A DNA stretch of 64,000 nucleotides from Ziziphus jujuba (lineage: Eukaryota; Streptophyta; Magnoliopsida; Rosales; Rhamnaceae). The stretch is from contig NC_083383.1 of NCBI RefSeq assembly GCF_031755915.1, positions 4,950,001-5,014,000 of the forward strand. Direction: 5' to 3'. This document shows, piece by piece, positions 9,612-20,762 of the stretch. Made by a program: the position numbers and the translations under genes. Numbering within the stretch: the stretch's first letter is position 1; each line of letters starts with the position of its first letter. The notes beneath the pieces were generated by a model. That model saw nothing but the letters and a program-made list of their open reading frames with translations, had not been told where the DNA came from and searched no databases.

Positions 9612-11205
9612 TGCATTGCGAAATATTTACTCATGGGTGGGGCAAGCTCTTCTATTATGGTGCATGGTTTCTCTTGGCTATATGGTTCATCCACGGGAGA
9701 GATCGAGCTTCAAAAAATAGTGAATGGTCTTATCAATACACAAATGTATAACTCCCTAGGAATTTTAATTTCACTTATATTCATCACTGTAGGAATTAGG
9801 TTCAAGCTTTCCCCAGCCCCTTCTCATTAATGGACTCCTGACGTATATGAAGGAGTACGGTTCATTCGATAAATTCCTACCTCTCTATCTATCTTTGAGA
9901 TGTTTGGATTTTTCAAAACTCCATGGACATGCAAAAGAGAAATGCTATCCCCACTCGGACCAAGACATAACTTTTACTTGTTCAAATAACAATTAAAGTG
10001 AAGCAGGGTCAGGAACAACGAATCTCTTTATGATAAAGAGATTCATTTTGCAAGTTCGTTATTACGGGTAGTTCCTACAAAGGATCGGACTAATGATGTA
10101 TACAATAGTTGAATTCTCGATGTAGACGCTACATAGTTGGTTCTCATCCTTCAGAGACTATAAATGTAATAGGAGCATCCGTTGACAAAAGGATCACCCT
10201 AAGAAGATCATCTCATGGCTATTGAGAATGAATCAAATCAGATGGTTCTTTTCTCAATCATTCTTATTAGTTCCTATGGAACCAAGGTTGAAAAGATTGA
10301 GAAAAATCAGTCATTCACAACCACTAATGAAGGATTCCTCAAAAAGTTAAGGATTAGTAATCCCTTTTAGAAATCGAATGGGCTTCTTTCTTTTATCACT
10401 TAGGAGCCATGAAAGATGAAAGTCTCATGCATTGTTTAGAATGAAGGAAAGAAGTGAGGAATCATCTTTTCGACTATGACTCTCCCACTCCCGTTGATTC
10501 TTTTCTTTTTGTTACTTCGAAAGCAACTACTTTAGATTCAGCCACTCAAATTTTCGATATTCCTTTTTATTTCTCATCAGACAAATGGCATCTTCTTCTG
10601 GAAATCCTACATATTCTTAGCATGATATGGGGGAACCTCATTGCTATTACTCAAACAAGCATGAAACGTATGCTTATGTATTCGTCCATAGGTCAAATTG
10701 GATATGTAATTATTGGAATAATTGTTGGAGACTCAAATGGTGGATATGCAAGCATGATAACTTATATGCTGTTCTATATTTCCATATCATTTGGTTTATG
10801 TACCAGAACTGATAACAGTAGAGATTATGCAGGATTATGCACAAAAGTTCCTTTTTTGGCTCTCTCTCTTTAGCCCTATGTCTCTTATCTTTAGGAGGTC
10901 TTCCTTCACTAGCAGGTTTTTACGGAAAACTTCATTTATTCGGGTGTGGATGGCAAGCAGGCCTCTTGGTTTCAATAGGACTCCTTATGAGTGTTATTTC
11001 TATTTACTATTATCTAAAAATAATCAACTTATTAATGACTGGACGAAACCAAGAAATAACCCCTCATGTGCAAAATTATAGAAGATCCCCTTTAAGATCA
11101 AACAAGTCCATCGAATTGAGTATGATTGTATGTGTGATAGAATCTACGATACCAGGAATATCAATGAACCTGATTATTGAAATTGCTCAGGATAACCTTT
11201 TTTAG
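9612..11205 (+). pseudogene. ndhB: plastid ndhB pseudogene, 5' end deleted
   Basis: This is the NDH complex subunit 2 gene. The first roughly 190 codons and the rps7-ndhB spacer are missing; sequence resumes at [12 protein letters not shown] residues near 9633. Exon 1 decays after 9830, the group II intron spans roughly 9960-10485, and exon 2 follows ([23 protein letters not shown]). Around 10800 about 30 nt are lost, and two extra bases in a CT run near 10865 shift the frame; the C-terminus continues in the other frame to TAG 11205. Confidence 0.92.
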
Positions 11206-11789
11206 CTTCTAGAATCTATTTTTTAGTTCAAGATCCCTCTTCCTAACTGGAATCAAAGAATTAGTAGATCTGTTCCACCCAAAATGAGAATGGGCTAGGG
11301 TTATGAACTTATAATCTATAATCTGGCGATTGAGTTGATTCCATGATTATAAGTTCATTCCATATAGAACCAGACCGGAATAGGGTTATATACATTCTAA
11401 TTATGAGAAGGGTCATTCGAGCATATCTAAATAGATAATATGTTTACATATGGATCCTTACATCATTACATTCCATTTAGGATTAGGAATAGGTGTAATC
11501 GGACCTACTTTTTACATATCTTTCGTTATTTGGGACCCTATTCACCTCACCTCTCTGGGCTTCTCTTGAATCGAGAAATAGGTTTGATTGTCCATCTTTT
11601 TGATATAATATAAAAATATAAGATAAGACATCCTCCGGATAATTCAAATCGGAGCAATTGGATGTCTGATTCGGGCCTATATGACATGACCGATCAATAG
11701 AAATACTGTAACACTCCACCTTTGTCATATATTCCATACATCACATTGGAGAGATATCAGGTTCATGGAATACGATTCACTTTCAAGAT
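11206..11789. other. plastid ndhB-trnL-CAA spacer
   Basis: Plastid-derived intergenic DNA in its normal position; no gene seen. The small reading frame on the minus strand is not supported. Confidence 0.7.
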
Positions 11790-11870
11790 GCTTTGGTGGT
11801 GAAATGGTATACACGTGAGACCCAAAACCTCATGCTAAAGAGCATGGAAGTTCGAGTCCTCTTCAAGGTA
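11790..11870 (+). pseudogene. trnL-CAA: plastid trnL-CAA copy
   Basis: An 81-nt sequence with the long variable arm of a class II tRNA. The anticodon arm reads CCCAAAACC where the plastid gene has CTCAAAATC, so the stem is altered, and the acceptor end is GCTTTGG...CAAGGTA, a mismatched pair relative to GCCTTGG. It lies between ndhB and ycf15/ycf2 as in the plastid inverted repeat. Confidence 0.9.
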
Positions 11871-12538
11871 TAATATTGAACATTGAGAATGCTCAGCGAA
11901 TTGGAATAAGTTTGGCAGTGGAATAGAAATCTTGGTGATCTTCTCTATCTAATGAATGGGGAGTCCGCTTTTAAATCGTCTGTCCTGCACCCACCCCACT
12001 GCCCGAGTATAAGCTTCAACAGGAATCACACAAGGGCAGATTGATACAGTAGAAACCTCTGGTAAAATGCCCTCTGTAACCTAGCAGATAAAGTACATTA
12101 CAAGTCCGTTTCAAGGATTGGCAACTTACCCATTCAGTGACTTTGGCTCTGGATGTTCCCAAAATGTGTACTATCCAGTCGGGTGAATTCAATAATAGAT
12201 GCTTGTTGGCATTCCAGCCTTTCTTCTCCTTTCAGGAACTATCCGAAAGAGAATCAGTACTTCTTGGTCGTGAATATCTGAATAGGACAAACCGCTCTGT
12301 CGATGGCTTCGAAACAATTAGAATTAGTCAGTCAATTGGAATGTGTAGTATCCATCTGGAATGTGTATTATCCATATAGGGATCAATTGAGAAGATCCGT
12401 TGATCTGAGACGAAGAGAAATGTCTATCTATTTTATTTAGTTATTCAGTTAAACCAATGATTTGTTATTGTAGCAAATAGAAACAACCAATGGAATGTGT
12501 AGTATCTATTTTATTTTCCAATGGATTTACATCTTTCA
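11871..12538. other. plastid trnL-ycf15 spacer
   Basis: Plastid inverted-repeat spacer with no confirmed gene. The reading frame at 12137-12379 on the + strand is a spacer frame without family support. Confidence 0.65.
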
Positions 12539-12727
12539 TTAATGAAAATTTTTTGATGTAGTGAGGAATAGCTCTGGTTGTTCGCTGTTCAAGAATTCTT
12601 GTTTAGGCAGTTCATACAATCCATCCCTAATGTTTTGATCTAAGATTTCAATTCTTCCATTTTTCAACAGTAGTGTATTGTTCCATGGAGCTGAGGTCCA
12701 AAATATGGAAGAAACAGGTGTTTCCAT
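12539..12727 (-). pseudogene. ycf15: ycf15 homologue, truncated
   Basis: The 62-residue frame begins [17 protein letters not shown] and contains [15 protein letters not shown], matching the plastid ycf15 frame between ycf2 and trnL-CAA. It stops early compared with the longest plastid versions. ycf15 is generally regarded as non-coding or of unknown function. Confidence 0.85.
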
Positions 12728-12817
12728 GACTCTACCACTCGATCAATTCTGTTCCACTTAATCCCTATTTCATGGCCACATATCTTTCCGGCTAAGGAAT
12801 AGGAAACCTTTCTCTTG

Positions 12818-13743
12818 TTACATGAATCCAATTTTCATTTCATCTAGGAAAAGCCATATTTTTCTCAACAATATCTTTGTCATTTAATCCAACAGGATTC
12901 CGTTAGATAAGAATAGCTTTGATAAATGCCGATAACGTTCGGATGGAGTATTAGAAGGGAAAAATCCATTAGATAATGAACTATTGGTTCTAAGCCATCT
13001 TTGGCAATGAATCAACAATTCGAAGTACTTTTCTTACGTATTCTTGATAAACTAGTGTTTATATATAGATACAGGAACATCTGTTTAGGAAATAAGAAGA
13101 CACATTGACATCTCTTCATCTGCGAACAATTCTCAATGTGAAAACACAGAGACAATGGGTTGATCTTCGAATAGGAAAAAGAGTGGATCTGCAGGGTCCT
13201 AAATGAATTGGCTTATTCGAAAAAAGCCTTGTTCTTTGGAAGATCTATCTCATGTCTCGTACTACATGGTTCCACTCTGTAAGAACTCCGAATCATTCTC
13301 TTAAAGCCTATCCTCTTCATCATAAATGATTCGCTTGCCTCAAAATGACCTGGCCCAATAGGGAAATCCCAATTCATTGGGCCTTTCGATACAATTAAAT
13401 AGAAAGCCCTAAGGGTGCCATATTGGAAGAGCCCAAACTATGTGATTGAATAAATCCTCCTTTATCCGTTATGAGTCCAGGATTCCTTCTCCTTCCCCTT
13501 CGTCAAATTCCGATTCGTATTATTCATAGAGAAATCTCTGATCAATGATAGAACAAGATCCATTTTGAATCATATCTAAGGGATTCCTTGGTTCAGGCCG
13601 AAGGAGCAATGTCACTCGATCATTATACAAGTAATTACAATCTTTTTCTGTCTATGATGCTGAAAAGGTGGTAATCTTGTCACCTTGGCGAACCAAAATC
13701 CACCAAGGTTTGCACCCTCTTTCTTTCTTTAAAAGAAATATTT
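12818..13743 (-). pseudogene. ycf2: plastid ycf2 3' end fragment
   Basis: Minus-strand sequence matches the C-terminus of the large plastid Ycf2 protein (motor subunit linked to plastid protein import), for example FLDEMKIGFM just before the stop at 12818. An in-frame TGA (near LLD*MTKILL, about 12880) and other breaks are present. Only about 0.9 kb of a gene near 7 kb long remains; the copia-1 LTR at 13744 truncates it. Confidence 0.9.
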
Positions 13744-14689
13744 TGTTGAATGACCTAATGCAAATATTTATGTCTATATTTTATGTTCCTTTTAATTTCT
13801 TTTGAATACCTAATTTTTATTGTATTTAGCTTAGGAATTGTCTCTTTGTTGGGTATTGATTTTATTTTGTAAAATGGTTTCCAGCAACATAGGTCCATTG
13901 TTGGAGCTGGCGTTCTCTGAGATTTTAGAACGAGTTTATGATTTTTGGATATGTTGTAGTAGATATGCAAATGAAAATATAGAAAAAATAATGACTCAAA
14001 AAGGCCTTGGGAAGCCCAAGATATGCAGGTTGCAAATTGGTATAACTGCTGAGATTTTGAGCAATTATGGCCCACGAGTTTGAGATGGGTTGGAGGCCTT
14101 ACCCAATTCTTTTGGATTTGGTCTTCACCAGATTTCATCCTTGATATTTCAACATACCACATGCCAAAATTAAAGTAATTTGGATGAAGATATCCCAGCC
14201 TTCCATCTGGTCAAAATAGTTGTACAGGATTAGGTGGAGCTAGTTTTTTGGAATTCAAAATCTCACCAACTCTTGTCATGATTATGCACTCACATGTCAA
14301 GCTGGTGGCTGAACGGTCATGTATCATAATTTTGAGTGGGAAATGTGTAAATTTTGAATTTTAAAGACTTTCATTTGGTCCCACACACACCTCACATGTA
14401 TGAGACAAGTTTTGTATCTATATATGCAACAAATGAATGAAAAGTAAAAATGAATTAGTGTGCTGTCTAGTTTTGTGTGGCCTACTCTAACATCTTCTCT
14501 TCTTCTTCATCTTCTTCTTCTTCATTCAAAACAAAAACCCTAACAATCTTAAATATCACCATACCAAAAACAAACACAAAAATACCCAAGCATCAAACCA
14601 AAAACCGGATCAAAGGTTGTGCATAAGACTAACACTTTGTGTACAACACTCTTGGCCAAGTGAACCCAAAACCACACCAAATTCCAACA
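13744..14689 (+). repeat. 5' LTR of copia-1
   Basis: This 946-bp LTR has TGTTG...CAACA inverted termini directly followed by the primer-binding site. Near its end the complement reads TGTTGGAATTTGGTGTGG, similar to the corresponding end of the copia-2 LTR, so the families are related. A CT-rich stretch (TCTTCTTCTTC) lies around 14494-14524. Confidence 0.88.
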
Positions 14690-14701
14690 TGGTATCAGAG
14701 C
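14690..14701 (+). other. primer-binding site of copia-1 (initiator tRNA-Met)
   Basis: TGGTATCAGAGC follows the LTR without a gap. It is the classic complement to the 3' end of plant initiator tRNA-Met, used to prime minus-strand cDNA. Confidence 0.93.
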
Positions 14702-14884
14702 TTTGTTTGAACTATTAAGGGACCTTGTGAGCTTTCTTTCTAGCCTATTTCATTGTGAGAGAACCCCCCATTTCATTCCTTTTATTTTTGGTTTGAAGTG
14801 GTACAAAAATAAAAAAATCTAGCTAGAAAACTCACCAAAAATCCAACCCAAGAGTCATTTTCTTCAAAAATCCGGTTTTATGTC

Positions 14885-15804
14885 ATGGTTTCTAAAAGTT
14901 TTGCACCTCCCACTCCACCAAAATTTGACAGCCAAAATTACTCCATTTGGAGCATAAAGATGAAAGCCTACCTACAAGCCTTTGGACTTTGGGATGTGAT
15001 GGAAGAAGGTTATGAAGTTGAGGAGTTGAGAGCAAATGCCACATAAGCATAAAGACTTGCACATGAGACTGAGATAGCTAAAGGATTCAAGGCCTTGACA
15101 GCCCTTCATTCTTTGGTGAGTGACTCCATCTTCACTGTAATCATGTCTTGTACAAGTGCTAGAGAAGTTTGGTTAAAGTTGCAAGAAGAATTTCAAGGAA
15201 ACACTAGAACAAGACAAATGCAAGTTTTAAACTTAAGAAGAGACTTTGAAACAATTAGAATGAAAGAAAATGAGTTGGTTAAGGACTTTACCGATAGACT
15301 ACTAAAGATTGTGAACCAAATTAGAATCCTTGGAGAGCCATTGACCGACCAAAGGATTGTAGAGAAGGTATTGGTGAGCTTACCCGAAAAGTTTGAAGCT
15401 AAGATTTCTTCCCTTGAGGAATCAAGGAATCTTAGTGAGATTACTTTGAGTGAGCTTATCAATGCCTCCAAGCAACTGAACAAAGAAGAGCCATAAGAAA
15501 GGAAGAGTCTTTGGAAAGTGCTTTTATGTCCAGTCGAAACAAAAAGAAGAATAAAAAGAACAACAATAAGAATAAAGGGGGAACCGGTTATGGAGGTTTC
15601 AACAACAACAACAATTCCAACAACAACAACAATGCAAGGCAACAACAAGGGGGACAACAACAAAACCGTGGGGGTTATCCACCATGCCCCGATTGCAAGA
15701 AGCATGGACATGCACCAAATAAGTGCTTTTGGAGATCGGATGCAACTTGTGACAAATGTAGGCAAAGAGAATATGTTAGCAAAGTATGCAAGCAAGGAAG
15801 GTAA
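14885..15804 (+). pseudogene. copia-1 gag (capsid and nucleocapsid), broken
   Basis: The gag frame starts at ATG 14885 (MVSKSFAPPTPPKFDSQNYS), reaches TAA at 15044, and continues in the same frame as a UBN2-type gag (VWLKLQEEFQGNTRTRQMQ) to TAA near 15496. A frame change follows into an Asn-rich stretch and a zinc-knuckle-like segment (CPDCKKHGHAPNKC, then CDKC). The function is formation of the virus-like particle. The stops make it defective. Confidence 0.85.
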
Positions 15805-15816
15805 CAAGTAAATATT

Positions 15817-16076
15817 GTGAATGAGGAGGCCGAGACCTTATTTGTGGCTACATGCCTTAAAGCTACAAGTAGTGGTTTTGGTTGGTTAGTAGATAGTGGT
15901 TGTTCACACCACATGATTTTTGAAGAAACCAACTATCTGGAGCTTGACCGATCCTACAAGACAAGGGTAAAGATTGGGAATGGAAGTTTCATGGATGTAA
16001 AAGGAAAATGAGACATCTCATTGAACACCAATAAAGTTACAAAACTTATCCAAAATGTTCTATATGTGCCTAATAC
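15817..16076 (+). pseudogene. copia-1 aspartic protease fragment
   Basis: The frame contains WLVDSGCSHHM, with the catalytic Asp-Ser-Gly of copia proteases, and KIGNGSFMDVKGK. It meets a TGA at 16009-16011, after which copia-like sequence (NVLYVPN) continues only to about 16070. The downstream pol is missing because of the junction with gypsy DNA. Confidence 0.82.
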
Positions 16077-17572
16077 CCCTCATGCTCATAACGTTCTTTC
16101 AATTGTTCAAATCTAAGCAATCTAGCATCTAAGGTAGAAAATAGTACATACCTTCGCGATAATGCATCGGCAACCACATTTTCCTTACCTTTTTTGTAGC
16201 GGACCACATATGGAAAGGTTTCAATAAATTCAATCCACTTGGCATGCCTTTGGTTGATCTTTCCTTGACCCTCAATATGCTTCAAAGACTCATGACCCGT
16301 ATGAATCACAAACTCCTTTGGCATGAGATAATGCTGCCACGTCTCCAAAGCCCTCACGAAAGCATACATCTCCTTGTCATATGTCGGGTAGTTTAGGGCA
16401 GCTCCATTTAATTTTTCACTAAAGTAGGCTATGGGTCTTCCTTCTTGCATTAAGATAGCTCCAATACCTACACCCGAAGCATCACACTCAATTTCAAAAG
16501 TCTTAGAAAAAATTGGCAAAACTAATAAAGGTGCATTACACAATTTTTCTTTCAACAAATTAAAAGATTTTTCTTGTACTTCCCCCCATTTAAAGCTAAC
16601 ATTCTTCTTGACAACTTCATTCAAAGGTGCGGCTATGGTGCTAAAATCCTTGACAAATCTTCTATAAAAACTTGCCAAGCCATGGAAACTCCTTACTTGG
16701 GTGATTGTTGTAGGAACCGGCCACTCTTTGATTGCTTGCACTTTAGCTTGATCCACTTTGATTCCTGCAGCACTTACTACAAATCCTAGAAAAACAAGCT
16801 CATCTTTGCAAAAATCACACTTGTTCATGTTAGCAAACAATCTTTCCTTTCCAAGAACTTGCAAAACTTGCCTAAGTTGATCCACATGCTCATCCAAGTT
16901 TCGGCTATACACCAAAATATCATCAAAATAAACAACCATAAAATTACCAATAAATGGACGCATTACATGATTCATAAGTCTCATGAAAGTACTAGATGCA
17001 TTAGATAATCCAAAAGGCATAACTAACCATTCATACAGCCCATATTTAGTTTTAAATGCGGTTTTCCATTCATTACCTTCTTTCATTCTAATTTGATGAT
17101 AACCACTCCTAAGATCAATTTTAGTAAACATGCAAGCACCATGCAACTCATCAAGCATATCATCTAACCTAGGAATGGGATGTCTATATTTAATTATGAT
17201 GTTATTTATAGCCCTAAAATCAACACACATTCTCCAAGAACCATCCTTTTTAGGTACCAACAAAATAGGAACAGCACATGGACTTAAACTCTCACGAATG
17301 TATGCTTTATCAAGCAAATCACTTACCTGTTTTTGCAGCTCCTTTGTTTCTTCGGGATTGCTTCTATATGTTGGTCTATTTGGTATGGCAGCCCCCGGGA
17401 CAAAGTCAATTTGATGTTCTATCCCTTGAATAGGTGGTACTCCACTTGGAATCTCATTCGGGAAAACATCTCCAAATTCCTTCAAAAGAGAAATCATTGA
17501 ACTTGGCAATTCAAGTTCTTCAAAGTTAGTTTGATCATTAAAATAATTTTCTTTATATATCGTGACCAGCAA
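16077..17572 (-). pseudogene. gypsy reverse transcriptase-RNase H (element G1)
   Basis: An uninterrupted frame of about 500 codons carries the RT core: [28 protein letters not shown], and the catalytic YFDDILVYS. RNase H follows ([34 protein letters not shown]). At the usual HTDHESLK site it reads HTGHESLK, so a conserved acidic residue of RNase H is lost. The frame is open upstream of 17572 into the linker. Integrase should follow the last residues ([12 protein letters not shown]) but the sequence changes to copia-1. This looks like the best-preserved catalytic part of the family, yet it is unlikely to be active. Confidence 0.9.
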
Positions 17573-18483
17573 GGGTTTTGTACATTCAATAGCCTTATTA
17601 ATATCCTCTCTTTTCTTTCTTTTCTTTTTCTTCCCTCGGTTTGGCTTTCATTGGCGGAAATTTCCAGATTTTTGGTGCTCTCGGGTTTGCTTTCTTTTCT
17701 CACCCCTCTCTCGGCTTTTTCTTGTTTTTTCCACTCAATTTGGGTTTTATAAAGCTAACCTTGATCAGCAACCTCAATCTCACCTTCTTGAAAGGATAGT
17801 GAAGCCATTGGTGACATACTTGTTTTCTCCTTGAGTTTTTCGGCCTCCCTCCTTTGTTGCATTTGTAGTTGATCTTTGCAGACCTCCTTGGGAGTCAATG
17901 GCTCCAGCTTGATTTTCTTCCCTTCAAACCCGAATACAACACTATTTTCTCGACCAAAATGAGTCGTATCTTTGTCAAATTGCCATGGTCGACCTAGTAA
18001 AATATGTCCGGTATACATTGGTACAATGTCACATAAGACAACATCCTCATACCTACCTATATTAAATTTAACTTTGGCTTGCTTATTTACCCTCATCTCC
18101 CCACTATCTTTTAACCATTGTAACCTATAGGGTTCTGTATGTTTAATTGTTTTCAAGCCTAATTTATCAACTACAGGATCACATTGGTACAACTCCCACT
18201 ATCTATAATCATGCTCCAAATTTTACCTTGTATTTCGCAGCGAGTGTGGAAGATGTTTTCTCTTTGTATATGCTCTTCATCTTTGTAGACAGCAAGAACT
18301 CTTCTTGAAACCAAGCCCAACTCGGCATTAGATGTGTCTACTGGTTCGGCTTCATCATTATTGCAATCCTCCTCTTACTCGGTTTCAGCTTCACTTTCTT
18401 CACTTGCAGATTCCAGCTCACCATCACCCTTTAGTACCATGATTCTTCTATTTGGACATTGGCTGGCTATGTGTCCTCTTCCT
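17573..18483 (-). pseudogene. G1 protease and Lys/Glu-rich linker, frameshifted
   Basis: The protease active site IIDSGSCTNVI is recognisable near 18190-18215 on the minus strand, followed after a small deletion and frameshift by DKLGLKTIKH and GHILLGRPWQFDKDTTHFG (frame 17755-18192). A charged linker (QMQQRREAEKLKEK) leads towards RT. The enzyme would cut the gag-pol precursor; this copy is frameshifted and has stops. Confidence 0.82.
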
Positions 18484-19628
18484 TGGTAGTTAAATCAAAT
18501 TATTTCTCTAGATTTTGAAGGTTTAGGATCAGATTTTACCTCATTTTTATGGACTTGGGCAGATTCGGTTTTATGCTCCTTCTTTGGCCGATTGGAGCTT
18601 TCTTCCCCCACTTTCGGCTTTGGTTTGATTTCACTAGTTGAATTGTTTCTCCAGCCACTTGAATTGAATCTCCCACTGCTAGAAACACCTACAAGCTGTG
18701 ATCCTACTCCCCTCCTCTTGAATTGGTGCTCAAGCTTAATGGCAACATGCAACATCTCCTCCAACTCCAAGTATTGTTGCAATTCAAGCTGGTTGCCAAT
18801 GTCACTGTTCAAACCACTAAGAAATCTCGCCATTGTTGCCTCCCTATCCTCATTCATATTTAGCCTCATCATGCGCATCTCCATCTCTTTGTAATAATCC
18901 TCCATGGACCTACTTTCTTGAGACAAAGATTGAAGCCTTTGATGCAGCAACCTATGGTAATGTGATGGCACAAACCACTTTCTCATGGCTCCTTTCATTT
19001 GTCGCCATGTTGTGATCAAATCATCACTAACACTTCTCCATGTGCCTTGCTCATTTGTCCACCATTGGAGTGCATAATGTCCAAACTCCATTGCTGCCAA
19101 CTTCACCTTCTTACCCTCCGAATAATTATGGCAGTCGAATATCATCTCCATCTTTTCTTCCAACTCCAAATATGCCTTGGGATCACTTTTTTCCATGAAT
19201 AATGGGATGTTGATCTTGATATCGCTAAGATTGTCATCTGTTTCTTCCCTCCTATACCTTCCATGGCCAGCTCTCTCTTGGACAGCAAAGGCTTCGTCCA
19301 TGCCTTCCTCAAAGTCTCCACCGAAATTCTCCTCCTCAAATTCCTCTCTTGGTCTTTCACGGCCTCCTCGTCCTCGTCCTCGACCTCGACCTTCATGGAA
19401 TTCTTGCCTATTTCTTGTGTTCGAAATTCCTGGGGAAACTTCTAGCCTTCTCATCCTTTGATTCATGTGCTCAACTTGAGCACTCACCCACTGTAATTGT
19501 TCCAAAATAGCTTTCAAATATGTTTGCTCACCACTCCTGGTAGCTCGTGGATCACCATGAAATCCTACGGACTCCTCTTCATTAATTCTCAGTGGTGTGT
19601 CTCGTCTTCTTATTCTAGAATCTGCCAT
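18484..19628 (-). pseudogene. G1 gag
   Basis: The most likely start is ATG at 19628 (MADSRIRRRDTPLRINEEES), the same position as in element C; an upstream TTG would add six residues. The capsid-like region has MEMIFDCHNYSEGKKVKLAA and LQWWTNEQ. An Arg-Gly-rich box lies near residues 80-95. The frame ends at SREII where a TGA replaces the first cysteine of the zinc knuckle, and the second cysteine reads as Tyr, so the nucleocapsid motif is destroyed. Confidence 0.87.
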
Positions 19629-20609
19629 GTTAGTAAAATACTGCAAAAATAAAATAAATCCTCACAATATTCACTCCCTCATGTGTTTCACTCAATCAAG
19701 GTCTCGACACTCGTGTTTGCACACTAGTTTCGGCTTTTACCCTCTTGTAAGCTCACACACTCTTGCCTTTTTCCACTCAATGAATTATCTAATTAAAACA
19801 CCCATAAAACAGCAATTAGATCACTAGTATGTTTTAATTAAACTTATCAACAAAACAGTCAGCAAAAATAAACAAATACCGAACGGAATGAAAATACCTA
19901 TTTTCGGTTTTTCTAGACAAAATAAAGTAAATTAATGAGAAAACTTTGGAATTTTGAAGAACTGGACCAGATGGTAATAGATTATGAGTTCAAGAATAAA
20001 ATTCTAGAAAAGGAGATTCAAATATGAACAGGAATCAAAGAGAACAAAAATATAGAGAAGTGTTGGTTGTTATTCTTGTAATTCAAGTTTTGTATCAATT
20101 CCTTTAACTAATTTTAATCCAAATAATTTAGCGCTCAAACTCAATTATCCAGCAGCAAAAATAACTCTACAGAAACTCCAAATATGGAATAAATAATCAA
20201 CACAGCAGCAGTTACAAGAAATTTCCAGCAACAAACTTGAACACCAATTTTCAATAAACCGATATATATATATATATATTTTGATATTCGGCTTTCTTCT
20301 TTCTTTTTTCTTCTCTCTTTTTTTTTTTTCACTCACTGAATATTAGAGACAACTGCAGTAGCAAGAATAAACAACAAATTTGCAGTTCCAACTCCAAAAA
20401 TTCACCAAACCTGTGACCTCCAAATAAACACAAATGTGCAGTTTTTTTTTTTTTTTTTTTGAATATATGAATGCAAATACCTAAGACTAAAACAGCAAAG
20501 AAAAATCAACAAAAATCAAATTAACAAGAACAATGATAAAAGACAACCAACAAACTAGGAAACAAAAATACGATAAAACTAGGAACTCCTAATTCAACTA
20601 GGGATGAGG

Positions 20610-20641
<32 letters not shown>

Positions 20642-20748
20642 GCAGAATGTGTATGGGATGGATGCAACCTTAACCTAATGCTAAAATTGTAGAATAAAGC
20701 AAAAACAAATAAAGCAAATAAATGTAGATCAAACCTGAACAAAATTTA
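19629..20748 (-). other. G1 leader between primer site and gag, with homopolymer tracts
   Basis: About 1.1 kb of non-coding leader. It contains long T runs on the + strand (20439-20460 and 20611-20636), a TA repeat near 20263-20278 and a mixed CT/T tract near 20290-20330. Equivalent leaders with similar but different-length tracts occur in B, C and D. No gene. Confidence 0.75.
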
Positions 20749-20760
20749 GCTCTGATACCA
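20749..20760 (-). other. primer-binding site of G1
   Basis: The minus strand reads TGGTATCAGAGC two bases after the LTR end, complementary to initiator tRNA-Met. The same site is intact in D, has one change in B and one in C. Confidence 0.92.
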
Positions 20761-20762
20761 AA

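Larger units (their letters stand above)
2265..13743. other. NUPT block 1: plastid inverted-repeat segment
   Basis: The order trnI intron, rrn16, trnV, rps12 3' exons, rps7, ndhB, trnL-CAA, ycf15, ycf2 3' end is that of the angiosperm plastid inverted repeat. Coding parts carry stops and indels, and many plastid CG dinucleotides appear as TG or CA, as expected of methylated nuclear DNA. A solo LTR interrupts rrn16. The block ends in ycf2 at a copia LTR. Its orientation relative to block 2 is not that of a single continuous IRb-SSC segment. Confidence 0.93.
13744..16076 (+). mobile_element. Ty1/copia element, 5' half (copia-1)
   Basis: A 5' LTR (13744-14689), a primer-binding site, gag and the start of protease are present in order on the + strand. 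The element breaks in the protease/integrase region near 16076, where a gypsy polyprotein begins on the opposite strand. Its left flank is plastid ycf2. No matching 3' LTR is in the window: the copia-2 and copia-3 LTRs belong to different subfamilies. Confidence 0.88.

Noticed and set aside
15193..15807. 204-codon minus-strand frame over copia-1 gag
   Set aside because: It is the antisense of a recognisable gag and zinc-knuckle region, with low-complexity translation.
15518..15811. Thr/Asn-rich frame overlapping the copia-1 nucleocapsid
   Set aside because: The overlapping frame contains the CPDCKKHGHAPNKC motif; this one is a shadow.
16070..16110. Plus-strand HNVLSIVQ after the copia-1 protease as true copia sequence
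   Set aside because: It resembles the copia HNLLSIGQ motif, but the same bases read as the gypsy RNase H end on the minus strand. It may be microhomology at the joint; the border is therefore uncertain by some 20 bases.
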